A DNA stretch of 64,000 bases from NCBI GenBank assembly GCA_047345645.1, contig JBLEFH010000001.1; one strand, 5' to 3'. The notes under the pieces are model-generated. The model searched no databases. It was not told the origin of the DNA and saw only the letters and a list, made by a program, of their open reading frames with translations. Source of the DNA: JBLEFH01 sp047345645 (lineage in GTDB: Bacteria; Pseudomonadota; Alphaproteobacteria; Rhodobacterales; Rhodobacteraceae). The position numbers and the translations under genes were made by a program. Below are positions 16,533 to 26,660 of this stretch, in pieces. Position 1 is the first letter of the stretch. Every line of letters starts with the position of its first letter.

Positions 16533-17809
16533 CAGCGGCACTCCGGCAAATCGTCGATGAGGCCGATCAGCACCTCGACCGTGCGCTCAATAGCGCTTTG
16601 ATCCTCGCAAAACGCCTTGCCAGCCGCGCCCATTTGCGCCGCGTCGATGCTGTTTAATGCCTCGGCGATCCCGTCTGGCGAGACCTCCCGGCTCGCGCCC
16701 ACGGCGGCGAGTTCGGCATAGCTTTCGGCGAAGTTGATGACATGCGGGCCGTGCAGCACGGCGCAGTTCAGCACTGAGGCTTCATAAGGGTTGTGCCCGC
16801 CGAGATGCGGGAGCAGCGATCCGGCGATGAAGGCGGTATCCGCAAGGCGATACCACAGCCCCATTTCGCCAATCGTGTCCGCGATATAGAGGCGCGTATC
16901 GCCCGTAATCGGCTGATCTTTCGAGCGGATCGCGTGCGGCACCCCGAGCTTCTCGGCAATCGCGGCGATCTCCGCCACCCGCTGCGGGTGGCGCGGCGCG
17001 AGGATCATCAGCCCGTCTCGACCCTCATGGGCGCGGATCAGCATCTCGTCCTCGCCCTCATGCGTCGACGCCGCAACCCAAACCGGGCGGCCCGCGATCT
17101 GTGCTTCCAGCTTGGCCAGTTCGCCCGCATCGGCAGTCAGCGGCGGCGCGCCGCGTTTGACGGTGCCGACGATCTCCACATCCCGCCGCCCGAATGTGGC
17201 GAAATTATCCGCCGAGAGCTGATCCTGCACCAGAATCGGCCCCATCCGGGCCAGAAGCCATTCATAAACCGACTTCATCCGGCTGCGCCGTTTCACCGAA
17301 TTGTCGGAGAAGCGCGCATTGACCAGCGCCGTCGGAATGTCGCGTGACAGGGTCTCATACACCGTGGTCGGCCAGAGATCCATTTCGGACCAGACGGCGA
17401 GATCCGGCTCCCAGTGATCGAGAAATTTCGCCACCCAGGGGCGAATATCCATCGGCGTCGGGCGGTAAATCACGCCCTCGGGCGCTTGCCGGTCCATCGC
17501 CTCGATGGAGGTGCGGGTGGAGGAGGTCACGAGAATCTGCACCTCGGGCCGCGCTGCCTGAATGCGCCGGATGATCTCCACCGCCGCGAGAACCTCGCCC
17601 ACGCTGGCGGCATAAAACCACACCACTTTGCCCGCGGGCCGCGCGACCTTGCTCTCGCCCCGCTTGTCCGAAAGGCGCTTCGGGTCGTCTTTGCCCTTGC
17701 GGACACGATGCCGCATGATCGCCTCGCCAAGCGGCGCGAGCCGGGCGGAGAGCCAGAGATAGGCGGAGAGAAGAAAGGGTTTGCGGTCCATAGGGGCCTT
17801 GATCGTCAC
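16532..17809 (-). CDS. waaA: 3-deoxy-D-manno-octulosonic-acid (Kdo) transferase
   Basis: 425-residue glycosyltransferase that adds Kdo from CMP-Kdo to lipid A precursor at the inner face of the cytoplasmic membrane. The N-terminal Glycos_transf_N domain shows VVWFYAASVGEVLAA near residue 62; WSEMDLWPTTVYE near 140 and the C-terminal GGHNPYEASVLNCAVLHGP near 338 are conserved WaaA signatures (GGHNP.E). The hydrophobic N-terminus is short. Length is normal. It is followed by the sucrase/ferredoxin-like gene with a one-base overlap. Confidence 0.94.
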   Translation of the reverse strand: MTIKAPMDRKPFLLSAYLWLSARLAPLGEAIMRHRVRKGKDDPKRLSDKRGESKVARPAGKVVWFYAASVGEVLAAVEIIRRIQAARPEVQILVTSSTRTSIEAMDRQAPEGVIYRPTPMDIRPWVAKFLDHWEPDLAVWSEMDLWPTTVYETLSRDIPTALVNARFSDNSVKRRSRMKSVYEWLLARMGPILVQDQLSADNFATFGRRDVEIVGTVKRGAPPLTADAGELAKLEAQIAGRPVWVAASTHEGEDEMLIRAHEGRDGLMILAPRHPQRVAEIAAIAEKLGVPHAIRSKDQPITGDTRLYIADTIGEMGLWYRLADTAFIAGSLLPHLGGHNPYEASVLNCAVLHGPHVINFAESYAELAAVGASREVSPDGIAEALNSIDAAQMGAAGKAFCEDQSAIERTVEVLIGLIDDLPECR

Positions 17810-18026
17810 TTTGCCTTCTTCTGCCCCATGTCCGGCCTTTGGGCAAGCGATCCGGCTTGCGCGGCCCTCGGCAGGCTTTTATATTTCGCAAATGATCAGG
17901 ATTTTCGACATCTCGGATCACGCCCGTCTGCCGGGCCGGTTCTTTGGGGCCGAATGGACCAGCCGCCTCGGCTGAGCCCTCCTCCTATTGCCAGCATCAC
18001 GCCAACACCATCCGCGGGAGGACATC

Positions 18027-19430
18027 ATGACCGCAAAAACACTGTATGACAAAATCTGGGATGCCCATGTGGTCCATGAGCAGGAGGACGGGACGTGCCT
18101 GCTCTATATCGACCGCCATCTGGTGCATGAGGTGACAAGCCCGCAAGCCTTTGAGGGGCTGCGCATGGCGGGCCGCCCGGTGCGCGCGCCGGAGAAGACG
18201 ATTGCTGTGCCCGATCACAACGTGCCGACCGACGAGAAACGGGCCGAGCGGATCGAGGATGAACAGAGCCGGATCCAGGTCGAGGCGCTGCGCCAGAACG
18301 CGAAGGATTTCGGGATCGAGATTTATGATGTGGATGATGTGCGCCAAGGGATCGTGCATATCATCGGGCCGGAGCAGGGCTGGACCTTGCCGGGCATGAC
18401 CATCGTGTGCGGCGACAGCCACACGGCGACTCACGGGGCCTTTGGCGCGCTGGCGCATGGCATCGGGACCAGCGAGGTCGAGCATGTGCTGGCGACGCAG
18501 ACGCTGATCCAGAAGAAGTCGAAAAACATGAAGGTCGAGGTGACGGGCCAGCTTCCGCCGGGCGTGACGGCGAAGGATATCGTCCTCTCGATCATCGCGA
18601 AAACCGGCACGGCGGGCGGCACCGGCCATGTGATCGAATATTGCGGCGAGGCGATCCGGTCGCTCTCCATGGAAGGCCGCATGACGATTTGTAACATGGC
18701 GATCGAGGGCGGCGCGCGGGCCGGTCTGATCGCGCCGGATGAGACGACCTTTGACTATGTGCGCGGCCGGGCCCATGCCCCGAAAGGCGCGCAATGGGAA
18801 GCGGCGCTGAACTGGTGGAAGACGCTCAAGACCGACGAGGGCGCGCATTTCGACAAGGTGGTGACGCTCGATGCAAGCGAGATCGTCCCCGTTGTGACAT
18901 GGGGGACCAGCCCTGAGGATGCGCTGCCGATCACCGCCGCCGTGCCGGACCCCGACAGTTTTGGCGAGCATAAGCGCGACGCGGCGATCCGGGCGCTTGA
19001 TTATATGGGCCTGAAGGCCGGGCAGCGTTTGCAGGATGTGGAGATCGACACGGTCTTTATCGGCTCCTGCACCAATGGCCGGATCGAGGATCTGCGCGAA
19101 GTGGCGAAGGTCATGGAAGGCCGCCGCGTCAAGGACGGCATCCGCGCGATGATCGTTCCCGGCTCTGGCCTCGTGCGCTTGCAGGCCGAGGAAGAGGGCA
19201 TCGCCGAAAAGCTGATCGAAGCGGGCTTCGAATGGCGGATGGCGGGCTGCTCCATGTGCCTCGGGATGAACCCCGACCAGCTGGGTCCCGGCGACCGCTG
19301 TGCCGCGACCTCGAACCGCAATTTCGAGGGGCGGCAGGGCTATAAGGGCCGGACGCACCTCATGAGCCCCGCCATGGCCGCCGCCGCTGCGGTAACCGGC
19401 AAACTGACGGATGTGCGGGATCTGGTGTGA
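18027..19430 (+). CDS. leuC: 3-isopropylmalate dehydratase large subunit
   Basis: 467-residue aconitase-family subunit of leucine synthesis, interconverting 2- and 3-isopropylmalate with LeuD. The [4Fe-4S] ligands are visible as IGSCTNGR and CSMCLGMNP near the C-terminus; VCGDSHTATHGAFGALAHG lies near residue 130. GGGAGG at 18016-18021 supports the ATG at 18027. The stop codon overlaps the GTG of the DUF429 gene. The leuD partner lies 9 kb away on the other strand instead of downstream. The 217 bases before it contain no convincing leucine-rich leader peptide. Confidence 0.97.
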   Translation: MTAKTLYDKIWDAHVVHEQEDGTCLLYIDRHLVHEVTSPQAFEGLRMAGRPVRAPEKTIAVPDHNVPTDEKRAERIEDEQSRIQVEALRQNAKDFGIEIYDVDDVRQGIVHIIGPEQGWTLPGMTIVCGDSHTATHGAFGALAHGIGTSEVEHVLATQTLIQKKSKNMKVEVTGQLPPGVTAKDIVLSIIAKTGTAGGTGHVIEYCGEAIRSLSMEGRMTICNMAIEGGARAGLIAPDETTFDYVRGRAHAPKGAQWEAALNWWKTLKTDEGAHFDKVVTLDASEIVPVVTWGTSPEDALPITAAVPDPDSFGEHKRDAAIRALDYMGLKAGQRLQDVEIDTVFIGSCTNGRIEDLREVAKVMEGRRVKDGIRAMIVPGSGLVRLQAEEEGIAEKLIEAGFEWRMAGCSMCLGMNPDQLGPGDRCAATSNRNFEGRQGYKGRTHLMSPAMAAAAAVTGKLTDVRDLV

Positions 19431-20107
19431 CCCGCTGGCTCGGCGTTGACGGATCGCCGGGGGGTTGGGTTGGTGTCCTCGTTGAGGATGGAGATTTGGC
19501 GGCGGCGCGCGCTGTGCAGGCCCCGGATTTAGGGCGTTTGTTGGCGGAGACCGGCGCGGAGCTCAGCGTCGTCGATATTCCTATCGGTTTGCCGAACCCC
19601 GGTGAGACGCGGCTTTGCGATCAGGAGGGCCGCAACTTGCTTGGAGACAAATATCGGTCGCTCTTCCCGGTTGCCTGCCGCGAGGTATTATTCGCGGAAA
19701 GTTATGAAGCAGCTAACGAGATTGGTCGTCGATTGAGTAAAAGCGGGATAAGCACACAACTTTGGGGTATTGCGCCGAAAATCCGCGAAGTTGACGCGCT
19801 TCTTAAAACTCTTCCTCCTAATATTCTTTACGAAGGACACCCCGAAATATCTTTTAAAGAGATGACAGGCGCTCCGCTTATGTCCAGAAAAGACTGGCTG
19901 ACAGGCCTTTTTGATCGGCTACATGCACTCGAAAATCAAGGGTTCAGGCCGGGTGGCCTCATGCGTGATTTTGCGGAGAAGCCGATGTTCAAGCGCGACG
20001 ATCTGCTTGACGCCGCCGCGATGGCCTGGACCGCATCGCGGATTGCGCGCGGCACGGCGCGGTCCTTGCCGCAAAGGCCGGACCCGTTCCCGGCGATCTG
20101 GATCTGA
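19427..20107 (+). CDS. DUF429 family protein (predicted RNase H-like nuclease fold)
   Basis: 226-residue protein beginning WLGVDGSPGGWVGVLVEDG, the typical DUF429 opening with an acidic first strand as in the RNase H fold; SVVDIPIGLPNPG and DDLLDAAAMAWTA supply further acidic positions. Enzyme activity is predicted, not shown. The GTG start overlaps the leuC stop by four bases, indicating translational coupling. The central third (about 19,680-19,930) is notably AT-richer than both ends and uses rarer codons such as TTA, AGA and ATA, suggesting an internally mosaic gene. Confidence 0.8.
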   Translation: MTRWLGVDGSPGGWVGVLVEDGDLAAARAVQAPDLGRLLAETGAELSVVDIPIGLPNPGETRLCDQEGRNLLGDKYRSLFPVACREVLFAESYEAANEIGRRLSKSGISTQLWGIAPKIREVDALLKTLPPNILYEGHPEISFKEMTGAPLMSRKDWLTGLFDRLHALENQGFRPGGLMRDFAEKPMFKRDDLLDAAAMAWTASRIARGTARSLPQRPDPFPAIWI

Positions 20108-20221
20108 ACGCCCTCCCCGGATTTCGATCCAATTTGACATAAAACCGTGACACTCCGGCGGTAAAGACTCGTTAACATTGGCGGGCGCGCCCTTGCGCCA
20201 GATGTTTTCAGGGAGTTTCCT

Positions 20222-23200
20222 ATGCCGGTATCCACCACCGAATTGTCGCGCGGCGACATCGCTATCATTGGCCTCAAAGCTGACAACCCGGACGATTTCG
20301 CCTTTGTGGCGCTGACCGATCTCGCCGCCGGGACGGAGATTTATTTCACCGATAACGGCGTCTTGGCCGATGGCAGTTTCCGCGACAATGAAGGCACGCT
20401 GAAATGGACCGCGCCTGCGGATGTGGCAGCGGGATCGGTGATCACCTTCACCGGCAATACGGCGGATTTCACGGCACAAAGCGGCAGTTTCGCCTTCTCC
20501 GCCTCGGGCGATCAGCTTGTGGCCTATAAGCAGACGGCGGACGGGGTGGAATTCCTGCACGCTGTGCATTCCAACTCGACGGCGTGGCAGGATGAGGCGA
20601 CAAGCTCCACCAATTCCGCTCTTCCGGCGGGTCTCGTGGATGGCGAAACCGCCGTCGCGGCGGGCAGCGGCGCGGGCGACGGCGACGAGTTCGACAATAT
20701 CTTCTACACCGGTCCGACCGCAGGCGACGCGGCCACCCTGCTTGCCGCCATTGGCGACGCGGCCAACTGGACCGGCGCGAACAGCGATGTGGACTATGCG
20801 GTCCCCACGTCGATGAGCGTCGAGGGCGGCGAGGAACCGGCAGAGGCGGCCTACACGCTGGAGCTGTTCCACACCTCCGATCAGGAAGGCAGCATTTCCG
20901 CGCTGGAAGACGCACCGCGGTTCTCCGCCGTGCTGGCCGCGCTGCGGGCGCAGGATCTCGGCGAGGACGGGGTTGAGGACAATTCGATCCTCGTCGGCTC
21001 GGGCGACTCATTTATCCCGGGCGTGTTCTATGATGCGTCGACCTCGGTTTACGGCGCGCCGGGCCGGGCCGATATTCTGATCCAGAATGAACTCGGCTTC
21101 GATGCGATTGGCTTCGGTAACCACGAATTCGACAACGGGCCGGGTGCGATCCGCGACCAGATTGTTGCCGATGGGGACTATGCCGGGGCGCTTTATCCCT
21201 ATCTCTCCACCAATCTCGACTTCTCCGCGAGCGCTGATCTGGCGGATCTGGAAGTGGCGGGCGGCGCTGCGCCGCAGGCCGGAACCGTCACCTCTTCGGT
21301 GGTGATCGAGAAGGGCGGCGAGCAGATCGGCGTGATCGGTGCGGTGACGCCAACGCTCGATTTCATCTCGACGGCGGGTGATGTTGGTGTTCTGCCCGAA
21401 GAGTTCGACGGCGCGCCGACGGACGCGCAACTCGATGCGCTGGCGGCCGTCATTCAGGCCGAAGTGGACACGCTTCTGGCCGACAATCCCGGCCTCAACA
21501 AGATCGTGCTTGTGACCCATATGCAGCAAATCGCCATTGAGGAAGCGCTGGCGACGCGGCTCTCCGGCGTAGACATCATCTCGGCGGGCGGCTCCAACAC
21601 GCGGCTTCTCGATGAAAACGACCGCCCGCGTGAAGGCGACGACGCGCAGGGCACCTATCCGAAATTTGTGGACGATGCCGATGGCAACACGACGGCGATT
21701 GTGAACACGGACGGCAATTACAAATATGTCGGGCGTCTCGTGATCGATTTTGACGAGAACGGCAACATCATCGCGGACAGCTATGACGCGGATGTCTCCG
21801 GTGCCTATGCGACCGACGCACAAGGCGTGGCGGATCTCGGGGCCGAGGATCTGGTGGACCCGGAGATTCAGGCGATTTCTGACGCTCTGTCGGAGGTCAT
21901 CATCGCGCAGGATGGCAATTACTTCGGCGTGACCGAGGAGTTTCTGAACGGGAGCCGCGGCTCGGTCCGGATTGAGGAGACCAATCTGGGGAACCTCACT
22001 GCGGACGCGAACCTTGCCGAAGCGCGCAAGACGGATGACAGCGTGCTGGTCTCGATCAAGAATGGCGGCGGCATCCGCGACGATATTGGTGAGCGGATCG
22101 TGCTGACCGGTGAGACCGAAGCGACGCCGCTGCCGCCGGAAGGCAACGAATTGACGGGCCGTCCCGATGGCGGGATCAGTCAGATCGCGATTGGCAATGC
22201 GCTGGCGTTCAACAATGAACTCAGCATCCTGACGGTCACGCGGCAGGAACTGGTGGATCTTCTGGAGCATGGCATCGCGGCGAGCTCGCCTGATGACAGC
22301 AACACGCAGGGGCGGTTCCCGCAGGTGTCCGGGGTGCAGTTTTCCTTCGATCTGACCCGCGAGCCGGGCGACCGGATCGTCTCCGCCGCGATTACGGATG
22401 CGGAAGGCAATGACCTTGATGTGCTGGTGCAAAATGGCGAGGTGGTCGGCGACGGGTCCGGCACGGTGCGGATCGTCACGCTCTCCTATCTCGCCGATGG
22501 CGGCGATGGCTACCCGTTCCCGACCGGCGAGGCGACCGACCGGATCGACCTTGTGCAAGAGGGCGTGCAAGACGGCGCGGCGCAATTTGCCGACAATGGC
22601 ACGGAGCAGGACGCGCTGGCCGAATATCTGGCGGAAAACTACGGCGAGGAGACGCCCTACACGCTCGCCGACACGGACCGCGCCGAGGATGAGCGTATCC
22701 AGAACCTCGCCTTCCGCGAAGATGGCGTGATCGACGAGACCCCGGTGGGGCCGTCCTCTTTCCTCTATGTGCAGGATTTCGAGGATCAGCCCACCATCGG
22801 CAAGTTCAAGGAGTCGATCTATGTCGACACCCAGAGCGGGCTTGAGGATCATGATCTGGTCAATAATGACGACCAGCCGATTGTGGACAGCGAAAACGGC
22901 GTCGGGCTTGGCTTCGATGCGAGCTATGCGACCATCAACAGCAATTGGCAGAACGGGATGGAAGACGGCGCGCGGATCGGGGTGGTGGATTACACCAATG
23001 ACCGCGAGGCGCAGGGCGCGCGCGGCTACCGCATGGCGGATACGGATGGCGAAATGACACTGGCGTTTGATGCTGTCGATACCTCCGGCGCGGGCGAGGT
23101 GACGGTTTCGCTCGATCTTTATGTGAACCGCACGGCTTGGGAGACGAACGACCGGATCGTGATAGAAGTCGAGACGGATACGGGCGTGATCTCGCTGCTC

Positions 23201-26200
23201 GACACCACGGGCGTCGACATCAACACGCTGGATCTGGAGCGTAAATTCACGACGATTGAGGCGGTGGTGCCCGCCGAGGCCAATCTCGCGACGCTCAAGG
23301 TTAAGTTTGTCTCGAACGACAAGGCCGAGGCGATCCATGTGGACAATATCCGCTTCGAGGCCATCGCGCCCGAGCCGGAGCCGGAGCTGCCCTTTGACGT
23401 GGAAACGCTCGACACGGTCCAACTCGACGGGGCCGAGATCGTGGATTTCGATCCTGAAACCGACCGCGCCTTTGTCACAGCCTCAACCGGGGTGAGTGTC
23501 GTCGATGCGTCGGACCCGGCGAACCTCTCCTTCGTTACGCTGATCGACCCGGCGGCGAATGGCGCGGATTCGAGCGCCGTGACCAGCGTGTCGGTCGCCA
23601 ATGGCGTGCTGGCCGCGGCGGTCCCGGCGGCGGATGCGTCCCAGCCGGGCGCGGTCTATTTCTACGACAGCGCCTCGCTGGAATTCCTTGGCAAAATCAC
23701 CGTGGGCGCGCTCCCCGATATGCTGACCTTTGATGAGAGCGGCGATTATCTCGTCGTCGCCAATGAGGGCGAGGCGGGGACCGTGAACCCGGAGGGCAGC
23801 GTGTCCGTGGTTGCGATCAATGCCGATGATCTGGCCGCCTCGGAGGTGAACACGCATCGCTTCGGCTGGGACGTGACCTTTGATGCGCTTAAAGAGAAGG
23901 GCGTGCGCGTCTTTGGCGAGGGCGACTGGTGGGCCGGGACCGATCTGGAGCCGGAATATATCACCATCGAGGGCAACAAGGCGTTCATCACCTTGCAGGA
24001 AGCCAATGCGGTTGCGGTGATCGACGACATCACCCAGCCAGGCGTGATTGATCTCGACCATATCCAACCGCTCGGCGCAAAGGATCATTCGGTCGAGGGG
24101 AATGGGCTCGACACCTCCGACACGGATGGCGCGATCAACATCGTCACCGCGCCGGTTCAGGGCCTCTATATGCCCGATGCGATTGCGTCCTACAGCGTGG
24201 ATGGCGTGACCTATTATGTCACCGCCAATGAGGGCGACGCGCGGGACGAGGACAAGCGGATCGAGGATCTGGTTCTCGATCCGGACGCCTTCCCCGATGC
24301 GGTCGCGCTCCAAGCCGAGGACGCGCTTGGCCGTCTTCAGGTCTCCGGCATTGATGGGGATATCGACGGAGATGGCGATTATGACGCGCTTTACAGCTAT
24401 GGCGCGCGGTCCTTCTCGATATGGGATGAGAATGGCAATCAGGTCTTCGACTCTGGCGATCAGATCGCCAAGAAAATCGCCGAGCTGATGCCGGAGCTGC
24501 ACAATTCCGAAGGGGATGCGGACAGCTTTGACGGGCGCTCGGACAACAAGGGCGCGGAGCCGGAGGCCGTGACCATCGGTCAGGTCGGCGATCAGACGTT
24601 GGCCTTTGTCGGGCTGGAGCGCGTTGGCGGGGTGATGGTGTTCGACATCACCAGCCCGGACAGCGTGGATTACCTGACCTACCTGAACACCGACGGCGAT
24701 ATCGCGCCCGAGGGCCTCACCTTTGTGACCGCCGAGGACAGCCCGAACGGCTATGCGATGCTCGGCGTTGCCAATGAGGTCTCAGGTACGCTGACCTTCT
24801 ACAGCCTGCAAAGCGGTGACCCGGTGGAGCCGGGGGACGACTTCACCCTGATCTCCGAGATTCAGGGCGAGGGCGCGGAAAGCACCATGCAGGGCGAGAT
24901 CGTCACCATTCAGGCGGTCGTCACCGGCGATTTCCAGTCCGGCCTGATGGGCGACAAGGGCGAGCTTGGCGGCTTCTGGGTGCAGGAAGAGGTGACGGAT
25001 TATGATCTGTCCGATCTCACCTCGGAAGGCATCTTCATCTATGAGGGCAACACCGCGATCCTCGATGTGATGGAAGGCCAGCTTGTCGAGATCACCGGCA
25101 CCGTCAGCGAGTATTTCGGTAAGACCCAGATCACCGCGACGGATGTGAAGGTCGTGCAGGAAGAGGCGATCATCCCGGACAGCGTGAGCGTTGACCTCAA
25201 TCTCGACGGCGTCAATCTTGAGGCGCTGGAAGGGATGCTGGTCAATCTGCCGGAAGTCACCGTGACCGAGATGTATAATCTCGACCGTTACGGCGAGATG
25301 ACCGTCGCGACCGAGCGTTTCGCGCAATACACGCAGGACAACGCGCCGGATGCGGCGGGCTATGCGGCCCATGTCGCGGAGGTGGATGCGAAGTCGATCC
25401 TCATAGATGACGGCATTTCCAGCCAGAACCCCTACAAGATCCGCATTCCCGATGGCGAGGATTACACCCTTACCGCTGCGGACAGCTTCCGCATGGGCGA
25501 CACGCTGCAAAATGTGGAAGGGGTGCTCGATTACGGGTTCAACGAATACCGCCTTCAATCGCCAACCGCGACGCATATCGAGAGCAACCCGCGCGAAGCG
25601 GCGCCGGCGCTGGATGGCGATTTCAAGGTCGCGAGCCTCAATGTGCTGAACTACTTCACCACCCTGAACAGCGGCGACAACACGACCACCGTGGGCCAGG
25701 ACCCGCGCGGCGCGAACAACGCCGAGGAACTGGCGCGCCAACAGCAGAAGATCGTCAACGCGATTGTCGAAATGGACGCCGATGTGGTGGGCCTTCTGGA
25801 AATCGAGAATGACGTGACCTCCGCGCCGCTAGCCACGCTGGTCGATGCGATCAATGCGGAGCTTGGCAGCGAGGTCTATAGCTATATCAACACCGGGCAG
25901 GTCGGCACGGATGCGATCACCAATGCGGTGATCTACAAGACGGCGACGGCAAACCCGGTTGGGGATGTGGATATTCTCGACAGCGAGGCCTTCCTTGACC
26001 CGCTCGGCTCGGGCCGCGATCTGAACCGCCCTGCGGTCACGCAGAGCTTTGCCGTCGTCGGCACGGAGGAGACGGTGACGGTTTCGGTCAATCACCTGAA
26101 GTCGAAAGGCTCGCTTTCGGGTCTGGCGGCGGATGAGGATCAGGGCGACGGCGCGGGCAACAACAACGCCTCGCGCGCGGCCTCAGCGGAAGTGCTGGCC

Positions 26201-26614
26201 GATCATCTGGCCGCAACTTATGACGGCAACACGATGATCATCGGCGATCTCAACAGCTATGCGCAGGAGGATCCGCTGAACGTGCTGCGGGACAAGGGCT
26301 ATACCGACCTTGCCTATGACGCGCTTGGCACGGACAGCTATTCCTACGTCTTTGATGGCCAGACCGGAACGCTCGACTACATCCTCGCTTCCAGCGATCT
26401 GATGGACAACCTCACCGGCGTCGCGGAGTGGCATATCAACGCGGATGAGGCCGACGCGATTGATTACGACCTCTCGATCCGAAACAATTCGGGCAATACG
26501 ATCTTCGCCGAGCGTGATCCGTCGCTTTATGATGGGGACATCCCGGAGCGTGGGTCGGACCATGATCCGGTCATCGCGGCCTTCACGTTCGACGATGATT
26601 TCGTGTTCGTCTAA
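20222..26614 (+). CDS. Giant extracellular 5'-nucleotidase / choice-of-anchor-I propeller / ExeM-NucH-type nuclease
   Basis: 2130 residues, multidomain. 1-200: an LTD-like N-domain (GDIAIIGLKADNPDDFAFVALTD type). About 210-835: metallophosphoesterase plus 5'-nucleotidase C-domain, with GNHEFD at 299-304 and NGGGIRDDI near 614. About 845-1055: beta-sandwich resembling carbohydrate-binding modules. 1060-1540: choice-of-anchor I beta-propeller. 1545-1780: OB-like domain. 1800-2120: endonuclease/exonuclease/phosphatase domain with VASLNVLNYF, VNHLKSKGS, IGDLNSYAQEDP and GSDHDP. No Sec signal; the terminus DDDFVFV is an acidic residue run followed by hydrophobics as in type I secretion substrates. 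It is strongly acidic. The likely role is release of phosphate and nucleosides from extracellular DNA. Confidence 0.88.
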   Translation: MPVSTTELSRGDIAIIGLKADNPDDFAFVALTDLAAGTEIYFTDNGVLADGSFRDNEGTLKWTAPADVAAGSVITFTGNTADFTAQSGSFAFSASGDQLVAYKQTADGVEFLHAVHSNSTAWQDEATSSTNSALPAGLVDGETAVAAGSGAGDGDEFDNIFYTGPTAGDAATLLAAIGDAANWTGANSDVDYAVPTSMSVEGGEEPAEAAYTLELFHTSDQEGSISALEDAPRFSAVLAALRAQDLGEDGVEDNSILVGSGDSFIPGVFYDASTSVYGAPGRADILIQNELGFDAIGFGNHEFDNGPGAIRDQIVADGDYAGALYPYLSTNLDFSASADLADLEVAGGAAPQAGTVTSSVVIEKGGEQIGVIGAVTPTLDFISTAGDVGVLPEEFDGAPTDAQLDALAAVIQAEVDTLLADNPGLNKIVLVTHMQQIAIEEALATRLSGVDIISAGGSNTRLLDENDRPREGDDAQGTYPKFVDDADGNTTAIVNTDGNYKYVGRLVIDFDENGNIIADSYDADVSGAYATDAQGVADLGAEDLVDPEIQAISDALSEVIIAQDGNYFGVTEEFLNGSRGSVRIEETNLGNLTADANLAEARKTDDSVLVSIKNGGGIRDDIGERIVLTGETEATPLPPEGNELTGRPDGGISQIAIGNALAFNNELSILTVTRQELVDLLEHGIAASSPDDSNTQGRFPQVSGVQFSFDLTREPGDRIVSAAITDAEGNDLDVLVQNGEVVGDGSGTVRIVTLSYLADGGDGYPFPTGEATDRIDLVQEGVQDGAAQFADNGTEQDALAEYLAENYGEETPYTLADTDRAEDERIQNLAFREDGVIDETPVGPSSFLYVQDFEDQPTIGKFKESIYVDTQSGLEDHDLVNNDDQPIVDSENGVGLGFDASYATINSNWQNGMEDGARIGVVDYTNDREAQGARGYRMADTDGEMTLAFDAVDTSGAGEVTVSLDLYVNRTAWETNDRIVIEVETDTGVISLLDTTGVDINTLDLERKFTTIEAVVPAEANLATLKVKFVSNDKAEAIHVDNIRFEAIAPEPEPELPFDVETLDTVQLDGAEIVDFDPETDRAFVTASTGVSVVDASDPANLSFVTLIDPAANGADSSAVTSVSVANGVLAAAVPAADASQPGAVYFYDSASLEFLGKITVGALPDMLTFDESGDYLVVANEGEAGTVNPEGSVSVVAINADDLAASEVNTHRFGWDVTFDALKEKGVRVFGEGDWWAGTDLEPEYITIEGNKAFITLQEANAVAVIDDITQPGVIDLDHIQPLGAKDHSVEGNGLDTSDTDGAINIVTAPVQGLYMPDAIASYSVDGVTYYVTANEGDARDEDKRIEDLVLDPDAFPDAVALQAEDALGRLQVSGIDGDIDGDGDYDALYSYGARSFSIWDENGNQVFDSGDQIAKKIAELMPELHNSEGDADSFDGRSDNKGAEPEAVTIGQVGDQTLAFVGLERVGGVMVFDITSPDSVDYLTYLNTDGDIAPEGLTFVTAEDSPNGYAMLGVANEVSGTLTFYSLQSGDPVEPGDDFTLISEIQGEGAESTMQGEIVTIQAVVTGDFQSGLMGDKGELGGFWVQEEVTDYDLSDLTSEGIFIYEGNTAILDVMEGQLVEITGTVSEYFGKTQITATDVKVVQEEAIIPDSVSVDLNLDGVNLEALEGMLVNLPEVTVTEMYNLDRYGEMTVATERFAQYTQDNAPDAAGYAAHVAEVDAKSILIDDGISSQNPYKIRIPDGEDYTLTAADSFRMGDTLQNVEGVLDYGFNEYRLQSPTATHIESNPREAAPALDGDFKVASLNVLNYFTTLNSGDNTTTVGQDPRGANNAEELARQQQKIVNAIVEMDADVVGLLEIENDVTSAPLATLVDAINAELGSEVYSYINTGQVGTDAITNAVIYKTATANPVGDVDILDSEAFLDPLGSGRDLNRPAVTQSFAVVGTEETVTVSVNHLKSKGSLSGLAADEDQGDGAGNNNASRAASAEVLADHLAATYDGNTMIIGDLNSYAQEDPLNVLRDKGYTDLAYDALGTDSYSYVFDGQTGTLDYILASSDLMDNLTGVAEWHINADEADAIDYDLSIRNNSGNTIFAERDPSLYDGDIPERGSDHDPVIAAFTFDDDFVFV

Positions 26615-26636
26615 ATCGCGGCTTTGCTAAAGACAG

Positions 26637-26656
26637 CGCCCGCCATTTGGCGGGCG
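26637..26656. terminator. Bidirectional terminator between convergent nuclease genes
   Basis: CGCCCGCC-ATTT-GGCGGGCG forms an 8-bp perfect stem with a four-base loop followed by TTTGTC on the plus strand. It sits between the 3' ends of the giant nuclease gene and the minus-strand nuclease gene. Confidence 0.7.
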
Positions 26657-26660
26657 TTTG

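Noticed and set aside
17892..17975. 27-codon frame before leuC as a leader peptide
   Set aside because: No run of leucine codons, no ribosome binding site and no attenuator-like hairpins.
17997..19358. 453-codon minus-strand frame opposite leuC
   Set aside because: Antisense shadow of a highly conserved gene; composition rich in Arg, His and Ala without motif.
20134..20155. TGACA repeats before the giant nuclease as a Pho box
   Set aside because: The two TGACA units are 13 bases apart, whereas Pho boxes have an 11-base period; the match is too weak.
21008..23422. 804-codon open frame on the minus strand opposite the giant nuclease
   Set aside because: Arg/His/Ile-rich, no recognisable domain, and entirely antisense to a well-supported multidomain protein; an effect of GC-rich codon bias.
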